Made by a program: the position numbers and the translations under genes | Notes under the pieces: generated by a model | What the model was told of the DNA's origin: nothing | Seen by the model: the letters and a program-made list of their open reading frames with translations, nothing else | Database searches by the model: none | Shown: piece after piece, positions 17,437-26,377 of the stretch | Position numbering within the stretch: the first letter of the stretch is position 1 | Layout of the letters: every line of letters begins with the position of its first letter | Origin: an archaeon | GTDB taxonomy: Archaea > Thermoproteota > Thermoprotei_A > Marsarchaeales > Marsarchaeaceae | NCBI GenBank assembly: GCA_902812505.1 | Contig: CADDZQ010000005.1 | Location: forward strand, 1 to 48,577 | DNA length: 48,577 nt | Direction of reading: 5' to 3'

Positions 17437-19157
17437 AGCCTAGCCACCTCCCCACCACCGGCACCAAGAGCCTCAACGACAACCCTAGCCTTACTTTCGG
17501 TCTCATAGTACTCGGAGACAGGGTCTGATGCTGCAACTATTCCAGCCCCAGCCTGGACAACACACTGTGAGCCATGAGAGTAAAGGGACCTAATGTTTAT
17601 CGCCATATCCATGGTGTGTGCACCCATAAAGTAACCAACACTACCAGCGTAGGGTCCACGTGGCTCGCCTTCGAGTGAATCTATGAGCTCAACGGCCCTC
17701 ACTTTCGGGGCGCCGGAAACTGTCCCCGCGGGGAAAACCGCCGTGAAAACATCCACAGAATCAAACTCCTCTTGTAATTCACCAACAACCTTTGACACTA
17801 GGTGCTGAACATGACTATACTTCATTACCTTACGGTACGAGGTTACCCGAACACTGCCGAAACGTGAAACCTTACCCAAATCGTTCCTAGCCAAATCCAC
17901 TAGCATAACGTGCTCCGCCGCATCCTTAGCGCTCCTAAGTAACTCCCTCCTCAGAGATTGATCCAACTCGGGGTTACCTGTGACCTTCCTCGTACCGGCG
18001 ATTGGATAGGTCTCAACTCTGCGCCCGCTCACACGCACCAGTGTTTCAGGGGAGGAGCCAATTATTCGCCTCTCACCCATCTTAATATAATACATGTAAG
18101 GCGAGGGGTTCGTTTCTAGGAGCCTAATGAACACGCTCTTATATTCCCCCTCAAACGCTACACCTAGCTTCCGCGCCAAGACAACTTGGAACACCTCACC
18201 AGTAGCGATGTACTCCTTGGCCCGGTTGACCATATCCACATAGCCACCAATATCAGGTCGCTCATAAACAACCTTTCCCGCTCCACTGCCACGCGGTTTA
18301 TGGGAGCCAAGCTCGCCAATATTTCTCCAATCTGGGGGTCGACCCACAGCCCAGGCTTTATCCTCGTTGAGTACTCCCTCCTCAGAGATTGATCCAACTC
18401 GGGGTTACCTGTGACCTTCCTCGTACCGGCGATTGGATAGGTCTCAACTCTGCGCCCGCTCACACGCACCAGTGTTTCAGGGGAGGAGCCAATTATTCGC
18501 CTCTCACCCATCTTAATATAATACATGTAAGGCGAGGGGTTCGTTTCTAGGAGCCTAATGAACACGCTCTTATATTCCCCCTCAAACGCTACACCTAGCT
18601 TCCGCGCCAAGACAACTTGGAACACCTCACCAGTAGCGATGTACTCCTTGGCCCGGTTGACCATATCCACATAGCCACCAATATCAGGTCGCTCATAAAC
18701 AACCTTTCCCGCTCCACTGCCACGCGGTTTATGGGAGCCAAGCTCGCCAATATTTCTCCAATCTGGGGGTCGACCCACAGCCCAGGCTTTATCCTCGTTG
18801 AGTACTATGAAATCATCGAAGCCAAGATATTCTAGGTCGTGGAAAGGCTCGGGAGACCTGTATGGAACCTTCTCCCAGAGTGACATAGCGCTGAATGAGG
18901 TGTAACCCAATACCAAACCATGGGTCCGCAGAATACTTCGAAACTCTGATGCCACGCTTTCCCAGTCACGTCTACCCCCACTAACACTGTACATCGTTGC
19001 AGGGTTAACACCGCACACAACACGCCTACGCGAGCCGTTGGATACAATAATCAGACCGCCACTATACGCCGATTCAACCAAATCAACAAGGGAAGAGATC
19101 TTTGGATATGTCGACAGACGTTCCCTTATTAATCCAAACGCGACCGCCCTGCATCAT
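17433..19157 (-). pseudogene. trpE: Anthranilate synthase component I, disrupted by a 431-bp tandem duplication
   Basis: First gene of the trp operon. Removing one repeat unit gives a continuous protein of about 405 residues from TTG 19081, ending in the normal chorismate-binding domain (GERRIIGSSPETLVRV, YPIAGTRKVTG, LVDLARNDLGKVS, GAPKVRAVELID, YAGSVGYFMG). As read, the upstream part runs from 19081 to 18164 and the downstream part reads in another frame to 17433, because 431 is not a multiple of three. Protein-like sequence also extends upstream of TTG 19081 (for example RERLSTYPKISSLVDL), reaching ATGATG at 19157 if one G in the GGG at 19148-19150 is dropped. The rest of the operon is intact. 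Either a recent mutation or an assembly error. Confidence 0.85.
17942..18803. repeat. 431-bp perfect tandem duplication within trpE
   Basis: Bases 17942-18372 and 18373-18803 are the same 431-bp unit; I see no difference between them. The junction shares a 3-base ACT with both outer edges, which is microhomology typical of replication slippage or template switching. It breaks the trpE frame. Confidence 0.95.
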
Positions 19158-19180
19158 GTCTTAATAAACCTAGATTAGTG

Positions 19181-19189
19181 TATTTAAGG
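19181..19189 (-). promoter_or_regulatory. TATA-like box of the trp operon
   Basis: CCTTAAATA on the minus strand. A start point 25-27 bases downstream would fall at about 19158-19160, directly at the ATGATG at 19157-19152. Confidence 0.55.
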
Positions 19190-19425
19190 TTTAGCCAAAA
19201 GACGCCCCCAAAATTTAGTCTATTTCCCACACCGCCTTGGTAACCAGCCAGAGAGTTCAACCACTAACTATGAGAACAATTAGCTTAGGAAGGGTAAAAC
19301 CATGTTAGTGAAGTTGGAGGTGAACCTAATCAATTGCCTATGTGGCGGGTATTCTCTTCAGTCGCTGACTCCACACGCTATAAGTAGACCCAATAGAAAG
19401 AGGTGACAATAAACTTGCTGTTAAG
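19190..19425. other. Intergenic between the trp promoter and the permease gene
   Basis: No gene recognised. A 34-codon plus-strand frame (ATG 19302 to TGA about 19406) exists but has no support. The permease gene ends at 19426, so both flanking genes run leftward. Confidence 0.4.
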
Positions 19426-20970
19426 TCACTCTGGGGGTATTTCTTCGAATACTCTGCGTATGTCGAGGCCTACGGACTTATAGTGTAGCTTCATTACAAT
19501 ATAGATCACGCTTCCAGCTATAAGTGACCCAGCTATGTACCCGTAGGCTAGTGGGTTGCCTCCCCACACGGCGGGGTAGGCTAAAAACTCGTAGGAAATG
19601 AATACGAAGACGGCGGCCATGAGTGTTCCCGAAACCGCTAATGTCGACCTCGCTCCACCCTTCTCCTTCCTTAAGGCGTAGACAACAGCACCCACACCCA
19701 CGAATGCGAAGTACACCATAGATGCTAGAACAGCCCCGTAGAGGGATGAGACCCTCCCATAGAAGTAGGATGCCGCACCTATCAATGCGGAGGTAACCGT
19801 GAAATCGACTAGGTGAGCCACCACAGGTGACCCATACCTAGGGCTGACGTACGCGAAGGAGGCGGGAAGAGTCCTGTCAAACGCCTGAGCCAAAAGATAT
19901 CTGGATATGAGTATGACACCAAACTCGAGTATTGCAAGCGTCCAAACAATCCACCCCACACCTATCATCACCCTAAGCACGGGGTTCCCTGAGACACCCA
20001 TAGCCAGAGTCCAGAAGTTGAAGGAGTAGTTGTACACCAAGGTGGGGTTAGAGAGCGCCGCGTTCACAGCCCTAAACCCCCCAGCGTAGTACATGGCGGC
20101 TAGTGGGGCTGTCATCACCGCGAAGCCAAACAGTGCGGATACTGGTACAGCCCACCTAACAGCGTTCTTACCTTTGAGCTCTGACCCAATGGATGGGGAA
20201 GCGTTGAACCAAGGATATGAGAACAGCGCGAAGAAGGGTACAACGAGCAGTGTATTCCAGAAATTGAACGCGGACCCCTTATATGTGGACACTAGCCCAG
20301 AGTAGGATACTCCGGGAGCCCCGAGTGAGTCAATATAGTGCTGGAAGCCGGCTCTACCCGAAGCTAAGAGCACCCCCACCCCGAGGATGAGGGTTATCAG
20401 CCCAGCGACCATTGTGGCTGATATTAGTCTGTATCCCCAGTTTGGCTTGAAAACATTCAGCGCCACTATCCCCCCGAAAATCGCCTCCGCGATCACGAAG
20501 ACACCTAGAGGTGATGAGCCTGTTGCGAGGGGTTGGAACGCGTGTTCCCCGAGTAGCACACCCACCGAGCCAATCGCGAAAACGAGTGATAGCGCTATCA
20601 AGGCTAAGTAGGGCATTGTCTCGAAGGTCATACCCGTGAATGTAACCGTTGAGCCAATAAATCCTCCAAGAGACCGTGAAAGCCAAACATAGTCACCCCC
20701 GGTTCTCGATATACGCCTCGACATCATTGTGTACACAACCATCATGGGCACTATCATGAGAAAGGTGATTACCGAGCCCACGACTAGGTTAACACCACTC
20801 GCTGTTGGGAGCGAAGCCATGGTTACCCCAATCAGGCCCAGCGCCGCGCCGATGGACATGTAGCTCACGTTTATTGAGAGTGCATCGAAGAAGGACACAT
20901 TTTTGACTAGGCCTGTGCTCTCCCGAACGAATAACCCAGGCCTTTCGGACTGAGCCATGGGAGTATTCAC
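19426..20970 (-). CDS. Amino-acid permease, APC superfamily
   Basis: 514 residues with about 12 or more hydrophobic segments. The first membrane helix region (VSFFDALSINVSYMSIGAALG) and the MMSRRISRTGGDYVWLSRSLGG segment match the APC fold, the latter being the conserved helix 2/3 Gly-Gly-Asp-Tyr motif. Substrate cannot be read; location just upstream of the trp operon on the same strand hints at an amino acid, but no evidence picks one. GTG at 20970 or ATG at 20958 (with AGGTG about ten bases before it) may be the start; a GATTAAAAAC box lies near 20990. Confidence 0.85.
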   Translation of the reverse strand: MNTPMAQSERPGLFVRESTGLVKNVSFFDALSINVSYMSIGAALGLIGVTMASLPTASGVNLVVGSVITFLMIVPMMVVYTMMSRRISRTGGDYVWLSRSLGGFIGSTVTFTGMTFETMPYLALIALSLVFAIGSVGVLLGEHAFQPLATGSSPLGVFVIAEAIFGGIVALNVFKPNWGYRLISATMVAGLITLILGVGVLLASGRAGFQHYIDSLGAPGVSYSGLVSTYKGSAFNFWNTLLVVPFFALFSYPWFNASPSIGSELKGKNAVRWAVPVSALFGFAVMTAPLAAMYYAGGFRAVNAALSNPTLVYNYSFNFWTLAMGVSGNPVLRVMIGVGWIVWTLAILEFGVILISRYLLAQAFDRTLPASFAYVSPRYGSPVVAHLVDFTVTSALIGAASYFYGRVSSLYGAVLASMVYFAFVGVGAVVYALRKEKGGARSTLAVSGTLMAAVFVFISYEFLAYPAVWGGNPLAYGYIAGSLIAGSVIYIVMKLHYKSVGLDIRRVFEEIPPE

Positions 20971-21018
20971 CTCACACCTATCTGTAGTTTTTAATCTAGG
21001 ATTATAATGTGCATGTGC

Positions 21019-21273
21019 TCAGAGGCTTTGGATTAGCTCTTCTATGATTTCTTTGTCCTTTGCCCACTCGTCCCGCGTGTGGATCTTGTATTTCTGCACA
21101 ACCTTCCAATCATTGTTCTTGGATTGCCACAGGTAGACTGTCAGCGACTTTTTACCCCAGCCCTCCGTTAGCACGGCTGCCTTCCACCATTTCTCAGTCT
21201 TATATATGGTTTTACCCTTTAACTGCTTTAGGTTTTCGTCGACGGGGAACCTTTCAACTTCTGTGTCGCTCAT
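21019..21273 (-). CDS. Small conserved-looking protein of unknown function
   Basis: 84 residues, charged and Trp-rich (segments KTEKWWKAAVLTEGWGKKS and LTVYLWQSKNNDWKVVQKY). The pattern LKGKTIYKTEKWWKAAVL recalls a short family in TACK archaea, but I cannot name one. No membrane segment or signal peptide. ATG 21273 with an AAACTTATCG box about 30 bases upstream suggests a leaderless transcript. Forty-eight bases upstream of the permease gene. Confidence 0.6.
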   Translation of the reverse strand: MSDTEVERFPVDENLKQLKGKTIYKTEKWWKAAVLTEGWGKKSLTVYLWQSKNNDWKVVQKYKIHTRDEWAKDKEIIEELIQSL

Positions 21274-21441
21274 ATCACTCTATATTACATTCAAGTGTGC
21301 GATAAGTTTGACGTGCAACCGCTAAGCATTACATCTGGGAATCATTTAAGCCATAACCATGTTAGGTGTTGTAGGTGTGGTGGAGGGGCTTGCAGCCGGG
21401 CCGCAAGGAAACTTAATACGGAGGATGTGTAGCCTCTATGT

Positions 21442-22364
21442 TCAACTCAGGTTGATCCTGACTAGCTCTTCGAGGTTTGTTCTCAATTCGTGGGCTTTGT
21501 CTTCGGGTAGTGTATCGAGTAGGTAGCTACCCGAGCTCCGCTCAAGTCCTCTGCTAAACCTCACACGCCTCCTGTCTGTGATTACTGGTATTAGCTCCAC
21601 GTGTGCATGGAAGTCCTCCGCCTCCTTAGGAGAATTATGAAATGTTAGGGTGTACACGGTTTCATCGCCAAGCGTCCTATCGAGGAGTTTAAGTGCTAAA
21701 AGCAGTGCGTATACCAAGTCTACACTCTGAGCCGAGCCGAGATCCCAGAGGTATCTTGTGTGTGTAGGCTGAATAATTAGTTCGTAGGGTGTGCGTGGTG
21801 CGTAGGGGACGTACACAACCACCTCCCCACGACTAAGCACAACCCTCTCAGCGTGGTCGGGCAGGGTGTTGGCTTTGCACAGCGCACACCTGTGCCCGTT
21901 AAGGTGCTCAGTCTCCTTGGCTATTCTTGGGGGGACGAATGGTAGGGCGAATATCTGTGAGTGTGGGTGGGTTATACTCACCCCCCCAGACCTTCCCCTA
22001 TTCCGGAAGAAGTGGACGTATTTTATCTTGGGGTCTTCCTGGAGCTGCCGCATTCTTTCAAGCGTTGTGCGCACGACTTTAAGCGCGTGCTCCAAACCGA
22101 ACTCTGAGAAGTCAGTGTTATGGTTGAGTGACTCGATAACTATCTCAGACACACCGTAAGCTGGTATACTGAAGGGTGGGGTGCCGCCACCCGCACTCAG
22201 AGTGTATGGTGGAAACCTGTTGGGTATTATCTGAACATCCAAGGATGAGTCTATCTCACTCGAACCCGGGCAGAAGGGGCAGTTGTCTGGTAGCACCGGT
22301 CTGCTTGAACGGTTGGGAGCGATTGTAACCCATTCACCGGTGAGGGGGTCCAGTCTTATCTCAT
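21442..22364 (-). CDS. galT: Galactose-1-phosphate uridylyltransferase (start out of frame)
   Basis: HIT-superfamily nucleotidyltransferase exchanging UMP between UDP-glucose and galactose 1-phosphate. Catalytic SITHPHSQI contains the His-Pro-His-x-Gln motif; CPFCPGS and CALCKA give the zinc-site cysteines. An N-terminal RLDPLTGEWVTIAPNRSS typical of the family is encoded upstream of the first normal in-frame start (GTG 22296). No ATG, GTG or TTG leads into it; an ATG at 22364, in an ATGA overlap with the upstream gene, would fit if one base were added (ATGGAG instead of ATGAG). I annotate from that ATG and treat the frame as broken at the second codon. Confidence 0.85.
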
Positions 22365-22936
22365 TCGTGTCTGAGCACCTCTAGGAAGGATTTAGTTACA
22401 GCCTCCAGCTCTTTCGGTAGGTTAAGCTCCTCAAGGTTTTTAACGAACCCTTCATATATCTGCCTATCCATACCTGACCTGCGGTATTCTAACGCCTGTA
22501 TCGCTGCTTCAAGCTTGTCTGCCAAATGCACAATCTTTGATTCAAACGTGCGCTCAGAGGCATACTCTTCCCATAGCTGTGAGAAACGCTTAGAGACATC
22601 CTTCGGTAGCTCCAATAGCAGCTTCCTAATCACGGTGCCCTCAAGCTCACTCTTGGTTTTCCGCCCAACCAGCCCAGTGGTCTCATGGTCCCAGTCACCA
22701 ATATAGGCTTCAGCCAAGTCATGGATGAGCGCCATCTCCACGATCTTCGAATAGTCTACTTCTGCGTCCACCATTCTGGAAATGGTCGCGGCTAGCAGCG
22801 CTGTTCTATAGGAGTGATCCGCGACGCTTTCATTTGGTAGCGCACGCACAGCCCACCCTGTGCGTGTTACACGCTTGAGTCTACCCGCCGCGATCGTGAA
22901 CGCCAAAACCCTCTCACACTGTGTTTTTCTATTCAT
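22361..22936 (-). CDS. HD-domain hydrolase (5'-deoxynucleotidase-like, YfbR/HDDC2 family)
   Basis: 191 residues. Metal-binding HD pattern: His41 in VADHSYR, His72-Asp73 in ALIHDLAEAYIGD, and Asp in VHLADKLEAAIQALEYR. The helical context fits the HD_3/YfbR group, which dephosphorylates deoxyribonucleoside 5'-monophosphates, though archaeal members may act on other nucleotides. The stop overlaps the galT start as ATGA, so the pair is probably co-transcribed. Confidence 0.8.
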   Translation of the reverse strand: MNRKTQCERVLAFTIAAGRLKRVTRTGWAVRALPNESVADHSYRTALLAATISRMVDAEVDYSKIVEMALIHDLAEAYIGDWDHETTGLVGRKTKSELEGTVIRKLLLELPKDVSKRFSQLWEEYASERTFESKIVHLADKLEAAIQALEYRRSGMDRQIYEGFVKNLEELNLPKELEAVTKSFLEVLRHE

Positions 22937-23004
22937 TTACAAACGCTTGAACACTCAACCTCAGCCGAAAATATCAATCTTGTGACATAAACATTATGGG
23001 GGTG

Positions 23005-23757
23005 CTAGAGGTGTTTTATCCACACATTCTTGGTGTAGATTTTGCTGAATCCAAGCTTCTTGTAGAATCCTTCAACATTGTCCGCCGTGAATGTCTGAAG
23101 TATAAGTTTAGTGTTAAGGTTCTCAGCGTATCTGGCCGAGTAGCTGAGAAGGGTTGTCGCTACACCTACACGTCTTTGCCCACGCAGTGTGCCAACACAG
23201 TAGGCGCCCGTGTAGCCGTTATGCGTGAATAACGCGGTTACGCCGCAGGGAGTGTCGCCTATAACCCCCAGTAGTAGCCTCACATTTGGGTTGCCGACGG
23301 CTGTGCTCACAATCCTCTTCACACTTCCAAGGAGTGATGGGTCCTCGTCGAAAGCTGAAACGTAAACTTCACTCCAGACGTTGGCGAGTGCCCTATCGGC
23401 AACCAATACTCGAACATCGCTATTCACCCTGTTAAGTGGTCCGTCAAGCATCATAACGCTGAGCGTATCCGCTTTCTTATAGCCTTTGGAGGAGAGGGTC
23501 TGGTTCAGCTCGTGATAGTCTATGCTATCCTCAACCATGAATGATGCGGGTAACCTCACCCCCGAGTAAAACTCCTCGACACGTAAAACGAAAACTTTAG
23601 GGTCTAAGTCGGGTAAGAGTACACCCGCATGGTTAAAGAGTGGCTCGTGGAACTCATTTGAATAGAGGAGGTATCCCTCCGTACCGACCCATTCAAGCTG
23701 GGCCCAATACGACCACCACCCAGCCTCGTTCAACTCGAAGTCTCTGTGGTCACCCAT
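23005..23757 (-). CDS. GNAT-family acetyltransferase
   Basis: 250 residues. The C-terminal half carries a GNAT fold: CGVTALFTHNGYTGAYCVGT, then the acetyl-CoA loop LRGQRRVGVATTLL (RxxGxG/A type), and LILQTFTADNVEGFYKKLGF, the motif B helix. The N-terminal 95 residues match no domain that I recognise. The gene overlaps the cysS stop by eight bases, so it is translated after cysS. Substrate unknown. Confidence 0.78.
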   Translation of the reverse strand: MGDHRDFELNEAGWWSYWAQLEWVGTEGYLLYSNEFHEPLFNHAGVLLPDLDPKVFVLRVEEFYSGVRLPASFMVEDSIDYHELNQTLSSKGYKKADTLSVMMLDGPLNRVNSDVRVLVADRALANVWSEVYVSAFDEDPSLLGSVKRIVSTAVGNPNVRLLLGVIGDTPCGVTALFTHNGYTGAYCVGTLRGQRRVGVATTLLSYSARYAENLNTKLILQTFTADNVEGFYKKLGFSKIYTKNVWIKHL

Positions 23758-24970
23758 CTAAACTCAAGCCCAGTATTTCCTCGGCCGCCAAAACAAGTCT
23801 ACACACCTGGTTTAAATACAACCCGGGTTTTTGGTTTGAGCTGTCGGCTGCCAGTCGCCTCAGGGAGGCCAGCGCCTTGGGTGTATCCAAATCCCTTGTT
23901 AAGGCTTCTCTGAACTGCGAGGCTACTTCGGATGTGATGTCGGGTTTAAGTCGCCTACGAACACGCTCCCGTATCTTCGAGGCCCTGCTTATCAGGTCTT
24001 CCACCTCCCCCGCACACAATTCAACATCCTTCTCGTCAAAAGACACATCACTTCTATAATGGGTCTTCATAAAATACCAGCGCAACGTGTTTACACCATA
24101 CTTGGTAAGACCATCCTTAAGATATATGAGATTACCCTCAGACTTCGACATCTTCTTGCCGCCCACTGTGAGCATACCGGTGTGCACCCAGTACTTCACA
24201 AACGGCCTGACACCAGTGAAGCTCTCAGCTTGAGCTATCTCGGCCTCGTGGTGTGGGTAAACAAGCTCGTAGCCGCCACCGTGAATATCGTACTGGGGGC
24301 CAAAATTACTCACCGTTATAGCTGTATCTTCAATGTGCCACCCAGGTCTACCCTTACCCCAAGGGCTATCCCAGCAGGGATCACACCCCTCTGGAGGCAT
24401 GCTTCTCCATAGGGTGAAGTCCACCTGCGACCTTTTCTTCGAGGACATCTCTATGGGTCTTAACATGAGATCACTCATCCCCTGCTTTGAGAGTTGACCG
24501 TAGTAGGGGTAGGAGGAAACATCGAAGTACACGTCCCCCTCCGACACGTAAGCGTGACCCTTCTCGATAAGTGAAGATATCTGGAACAACATTTCTTGAA
24601 TATAGCCCGAGGCCCGCTCATACCGCCGCACGGTGGTGACACCCAAGGCCTTCATATCTTGAATAAACGCGCGTGTATAGTGGTCAACGAACACCCAGAA
24701 ATCCCTGTTCGCCCTACCAGCCGCCTCAACGACCTTATCATCCACGTCGGTGATGTTCATAATAAAATTCACCCTATAACCCATGTGTGTGAGCAGTCTT
24801 GCTAAAACATCATAGAACACATAGGTGCGACCGTGACCCAAGTGGAGGTAGTCCTGCACGGTCGGCCCGCACACAAACATCTTAACCCTGCGCGGATAGA
24901 TGGACTCGAAGCGTTGCACCCCGCCATGTAGCGTATTATACAAAAACAATGGCGAATGTTCACTTATCAT
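23750..24970 (-). CDS. cysS: Cysteinyl-tRNA synthetase
   Basis: 406 residues. Class I synthetase: VCGPTVQDYLHLGHGRTY (zinc ligand Cys34 and HIGH-type HLGHG), NFIMNITDVDDKV, GKGRPGWHIEDTAI, YELVYPHHEAEIAQ (zinc His and Glu), and KKMSKSEGN near 270. The position that is Cys in bacterial GWHIECSA is Asp here (GWHIEDTA); I believe this is common in archaeal members. A short C-terminal helical domain follows. ATG 24970 with GGTGA upstream and a GGCTTAAAAGC box near 25020. Confidence 0.95.
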   Translation of the reverse strand: MISEHSPLFLYNTLHGGVQRFESIYPRRVKMFVCGPTVQDYLHLGHGRTYVFYDVLARLLTHMGYRVNFIMNITDVDDKVVEAAGRANRDFWVFVDHYTRAFIQDMKALGVTTVRRYERASGYIQEMLFQISSLIEKGHAYVSEGDVYFDVSSYPYYGQLSKQGMSDLMLRPIEMSSKKRSQVDFTLWRSMPPEGCDPCWDSPWGKGRPGWHIEDTAITVSNFGPQYDIHGGGYELVYPHHEAEIAQAESFTGVRPFVKYWVHTGMLTVGGKKMSKSEGNLIYLKDGLTKYGVNTLRWYFMKTHYRSDVSFDEKDVELCAGEVEDLISRASKIRERVRRRLKPDITSEVASQFREALTRDLDTPKALASLRRLAADSSNQKPGLYLNQVCRLVLAAEEILGLSLDG

Positions 24971-25372
24971 ATTTTTCGCCTATTCACCCAAAGGCACAGT
25001 GTCTTTCTCATCCAAGCTTTTAAGCCTAACAACGCAGTTGTGCACGAACAAATATCGGAACAACTATAAGGCTTGATGACCGCTGACCAAAAACGCAGGT
25101 AGCACACCCACCCACACATGGTTTACTTGGCTTCTGTTTAGGGGGCGCCAGCCCATGTGGCCGCAGAATTCCGCCCACGGCGGATGGTTACGGCGACCTT
25201 CACAAGCCCACAAAAATGTAAATCCCCTGCCCCCCTAAGCAGGAGCAAACCTTGATTAGAGACCCATTCAAGATTTCTTGCTTTTTCCCACTTCGGAGAA
25301 GCGAGGTTTTGGAAACTCTTCAACGTTTATTGGAGTAATTCCTAAAGCTTCGAAAGACGGTGCATTCATAGA
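24971..25372. other. 402-bp gene-poor stretch with a GC-rich hairpin-forming core
   Basis: No coding frame recognised. Bases about 25136-25245 are richer in G+C than the surroundings and form two simple hairpins: CCGCC/GGCGG at 25171-25175/25179-25183 and CCTGC/GCAGG at 25226-25230/25239-25243. This could be a small structured RNA, but I can assign no class. It lies between the divergent cysS and the 25373 gene, so promoters for both are also here. Confidence 0.3.
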
Positions 25373-25654
25373 TTGGTTGATAAACACTTAAGCTCACTCG
25401 ACGAACTCTTTGATGCGATAGCGAAGCTGGAGATAGATGAGGGGGTAAGGGTTAACGGCAGGGTGGCAGGTAGAAAATGCTACATGTTTGTCACCAAGTC
25501 ACCCAATGGATACACGATAGCTGTGTTTGAAGCGAGGAACAACTCAACGAGTGTGGGAAAACAGCTGATGATAGAGGACTCTATGAGCCTCGAACGTGTG
25601 AAGCGCTTTATCAAGGAAAACTGTGAAACACCGCTCAAGGCCTTCCGCTACTAG
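25373..25654 (+). CDS. Small hypothetical protein
   Basis: 93 residues from TTG 25373. Predicted alpha/beta, no membrane segment; segments GRVAGRKCYMFVTKSPNGYT and TIAVFEARNN read as a beta hairpin followed by a C-terminal helix (SLERVKRFIKENC). Balanced composition and the convergent overlap of 20 bases with the next gene suggest a true gene. No family recognised. Confidence 0.55.
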   Translation: MVDKHLSSLDELFDAIAKLEIDEGVRVNGRVAGRKCYMFVTKSPNGYTIAVFEARNNSTSVGKQLMIEDSMSLERVKRFIKENCETPLKAFRY

Positions 25655-26201
25655 CCCCCATCTTGAAGACGGCCGAGGAGTGGGCCGTCTCATAGACACG
25701 GGCCAATACGCCCTCAACGTTAACCCTGCGCTCTCTGACAATAGCCCAAATCCTTGAAACCAAATAGCGCGCAAGCTCCTCCGCGCTAGTGTCCCTAACA
25801 GGGAGCAGAACGACATCCCGTGACGGGAGGAAATATTCTTCGCCGCCACTGCACACAACCCTTATCCCCCTCTCTACAGTTGGGTCTCCTATAACCTTGA
25901 GCAGAGGGTTGGCTGTGGGGAGCATAACCCTATGATCTAATTCGCCGATTACCTTTTTTACCACCTCCTTTAGATCCAAGAAGTTTACGACGAACCCATC
26001 ACCGCCGAGGTTACCAGTTACCTCCACCTCTACTCCATAGTTATGGCCGTGTAGAGGTTCTTTAAAGAAGGGATTATATATGAAGTGGGCCGCGGAGAAC
26101 CTGAGCTCTGACCCGCTCACCCTTACACTAAAATCATCCATGCCAAGCATAACACATCCATCACTAATAACCTTCACTGTTTTAACCTTATAGTCTCCCA
26201 A
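25635..26201 (-). CDS. 6-pyruvoyl-tetrahydropterin synthase family protein (Glu-type active site)
   Basis: 188 residues, T-fold enzyme. Zinc ligands: His39 in FSAAHF, and His51 and His53 in LHGHNYGVEVEV. In QueD and canonical PTPS a Cys precedes HGH; here the sequence is EPLHGH with Glu48, matching the ExxHGH signature described for PTPS-III-type enzymes that make 6-hydroxymethyl-dihydropterin. LDHRVMLP carries the second catalytic pair. An insert around 110-125 is unusual in length. With MptA in the same window, a role in pterin-cofactor synthesis is more likely than archaeosine, but this is inference. Confidence 0.8.
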   Translation of the reverse strand: MGDYKVKTVKVISDGCVMLGMDDFSVRVSGSELRFSAAHFIYNPFFKEPLHGHNYGVEVEVTGNLGGDGFVVNFLDLKEVVKKVIGELDHRVMLPTANPLLKVIGDPTVERGIRVVCSGGEEYFLPSRDVVLLPVRDTSAEELARYLVSRIWAIVRERRVNVEGVLARVYETAHSSAVFKMGASSGRP

Positions 26202-26377
26202 ACTTGGTCCTTAAAACCACTATGACGCGTGGTTAAGCCTCTATACAAATCATTCGCGCATACCACCGATAACTATCTAAATCTAGGGATTGGGCGCCAA
26301 ACTACCCATAAGGTTACTTGGAACACAATCAAGCGCGTAGATTTCCTGAGCGTACTCTGGGCTAACTGCAATATCGA
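26202..26377. other. Intergenic between PTPS-family gene and mobA
   Basis: 176 bases, no gene seen. Probably holds the promoter of the PTPS-family gene (CCTTAAAACC near 26210). Confidence 0.3.

Noticed and set aside
17433-19081. Two separate overlapping trpE-like genes
   Set aside because: The two frames share an identical 431-bp unit and are complementary parts of one protein; it is one gene with a tandem duplication.
19302-19406. 34-codon plus-strand ORF with GGAGG-like internal sequence
   Set aside because: No promoter, no homologue that I recognise, and the length is within chance.
23750-24970. Loss of a zinc ligand in CysRS (Asp in GWHIEDTA)
   Set aside because: I believe Asp at this place is common among archaeal cysteinyl-tRNA synthetases, so it is not evidence for an inactive or novel enzyme.
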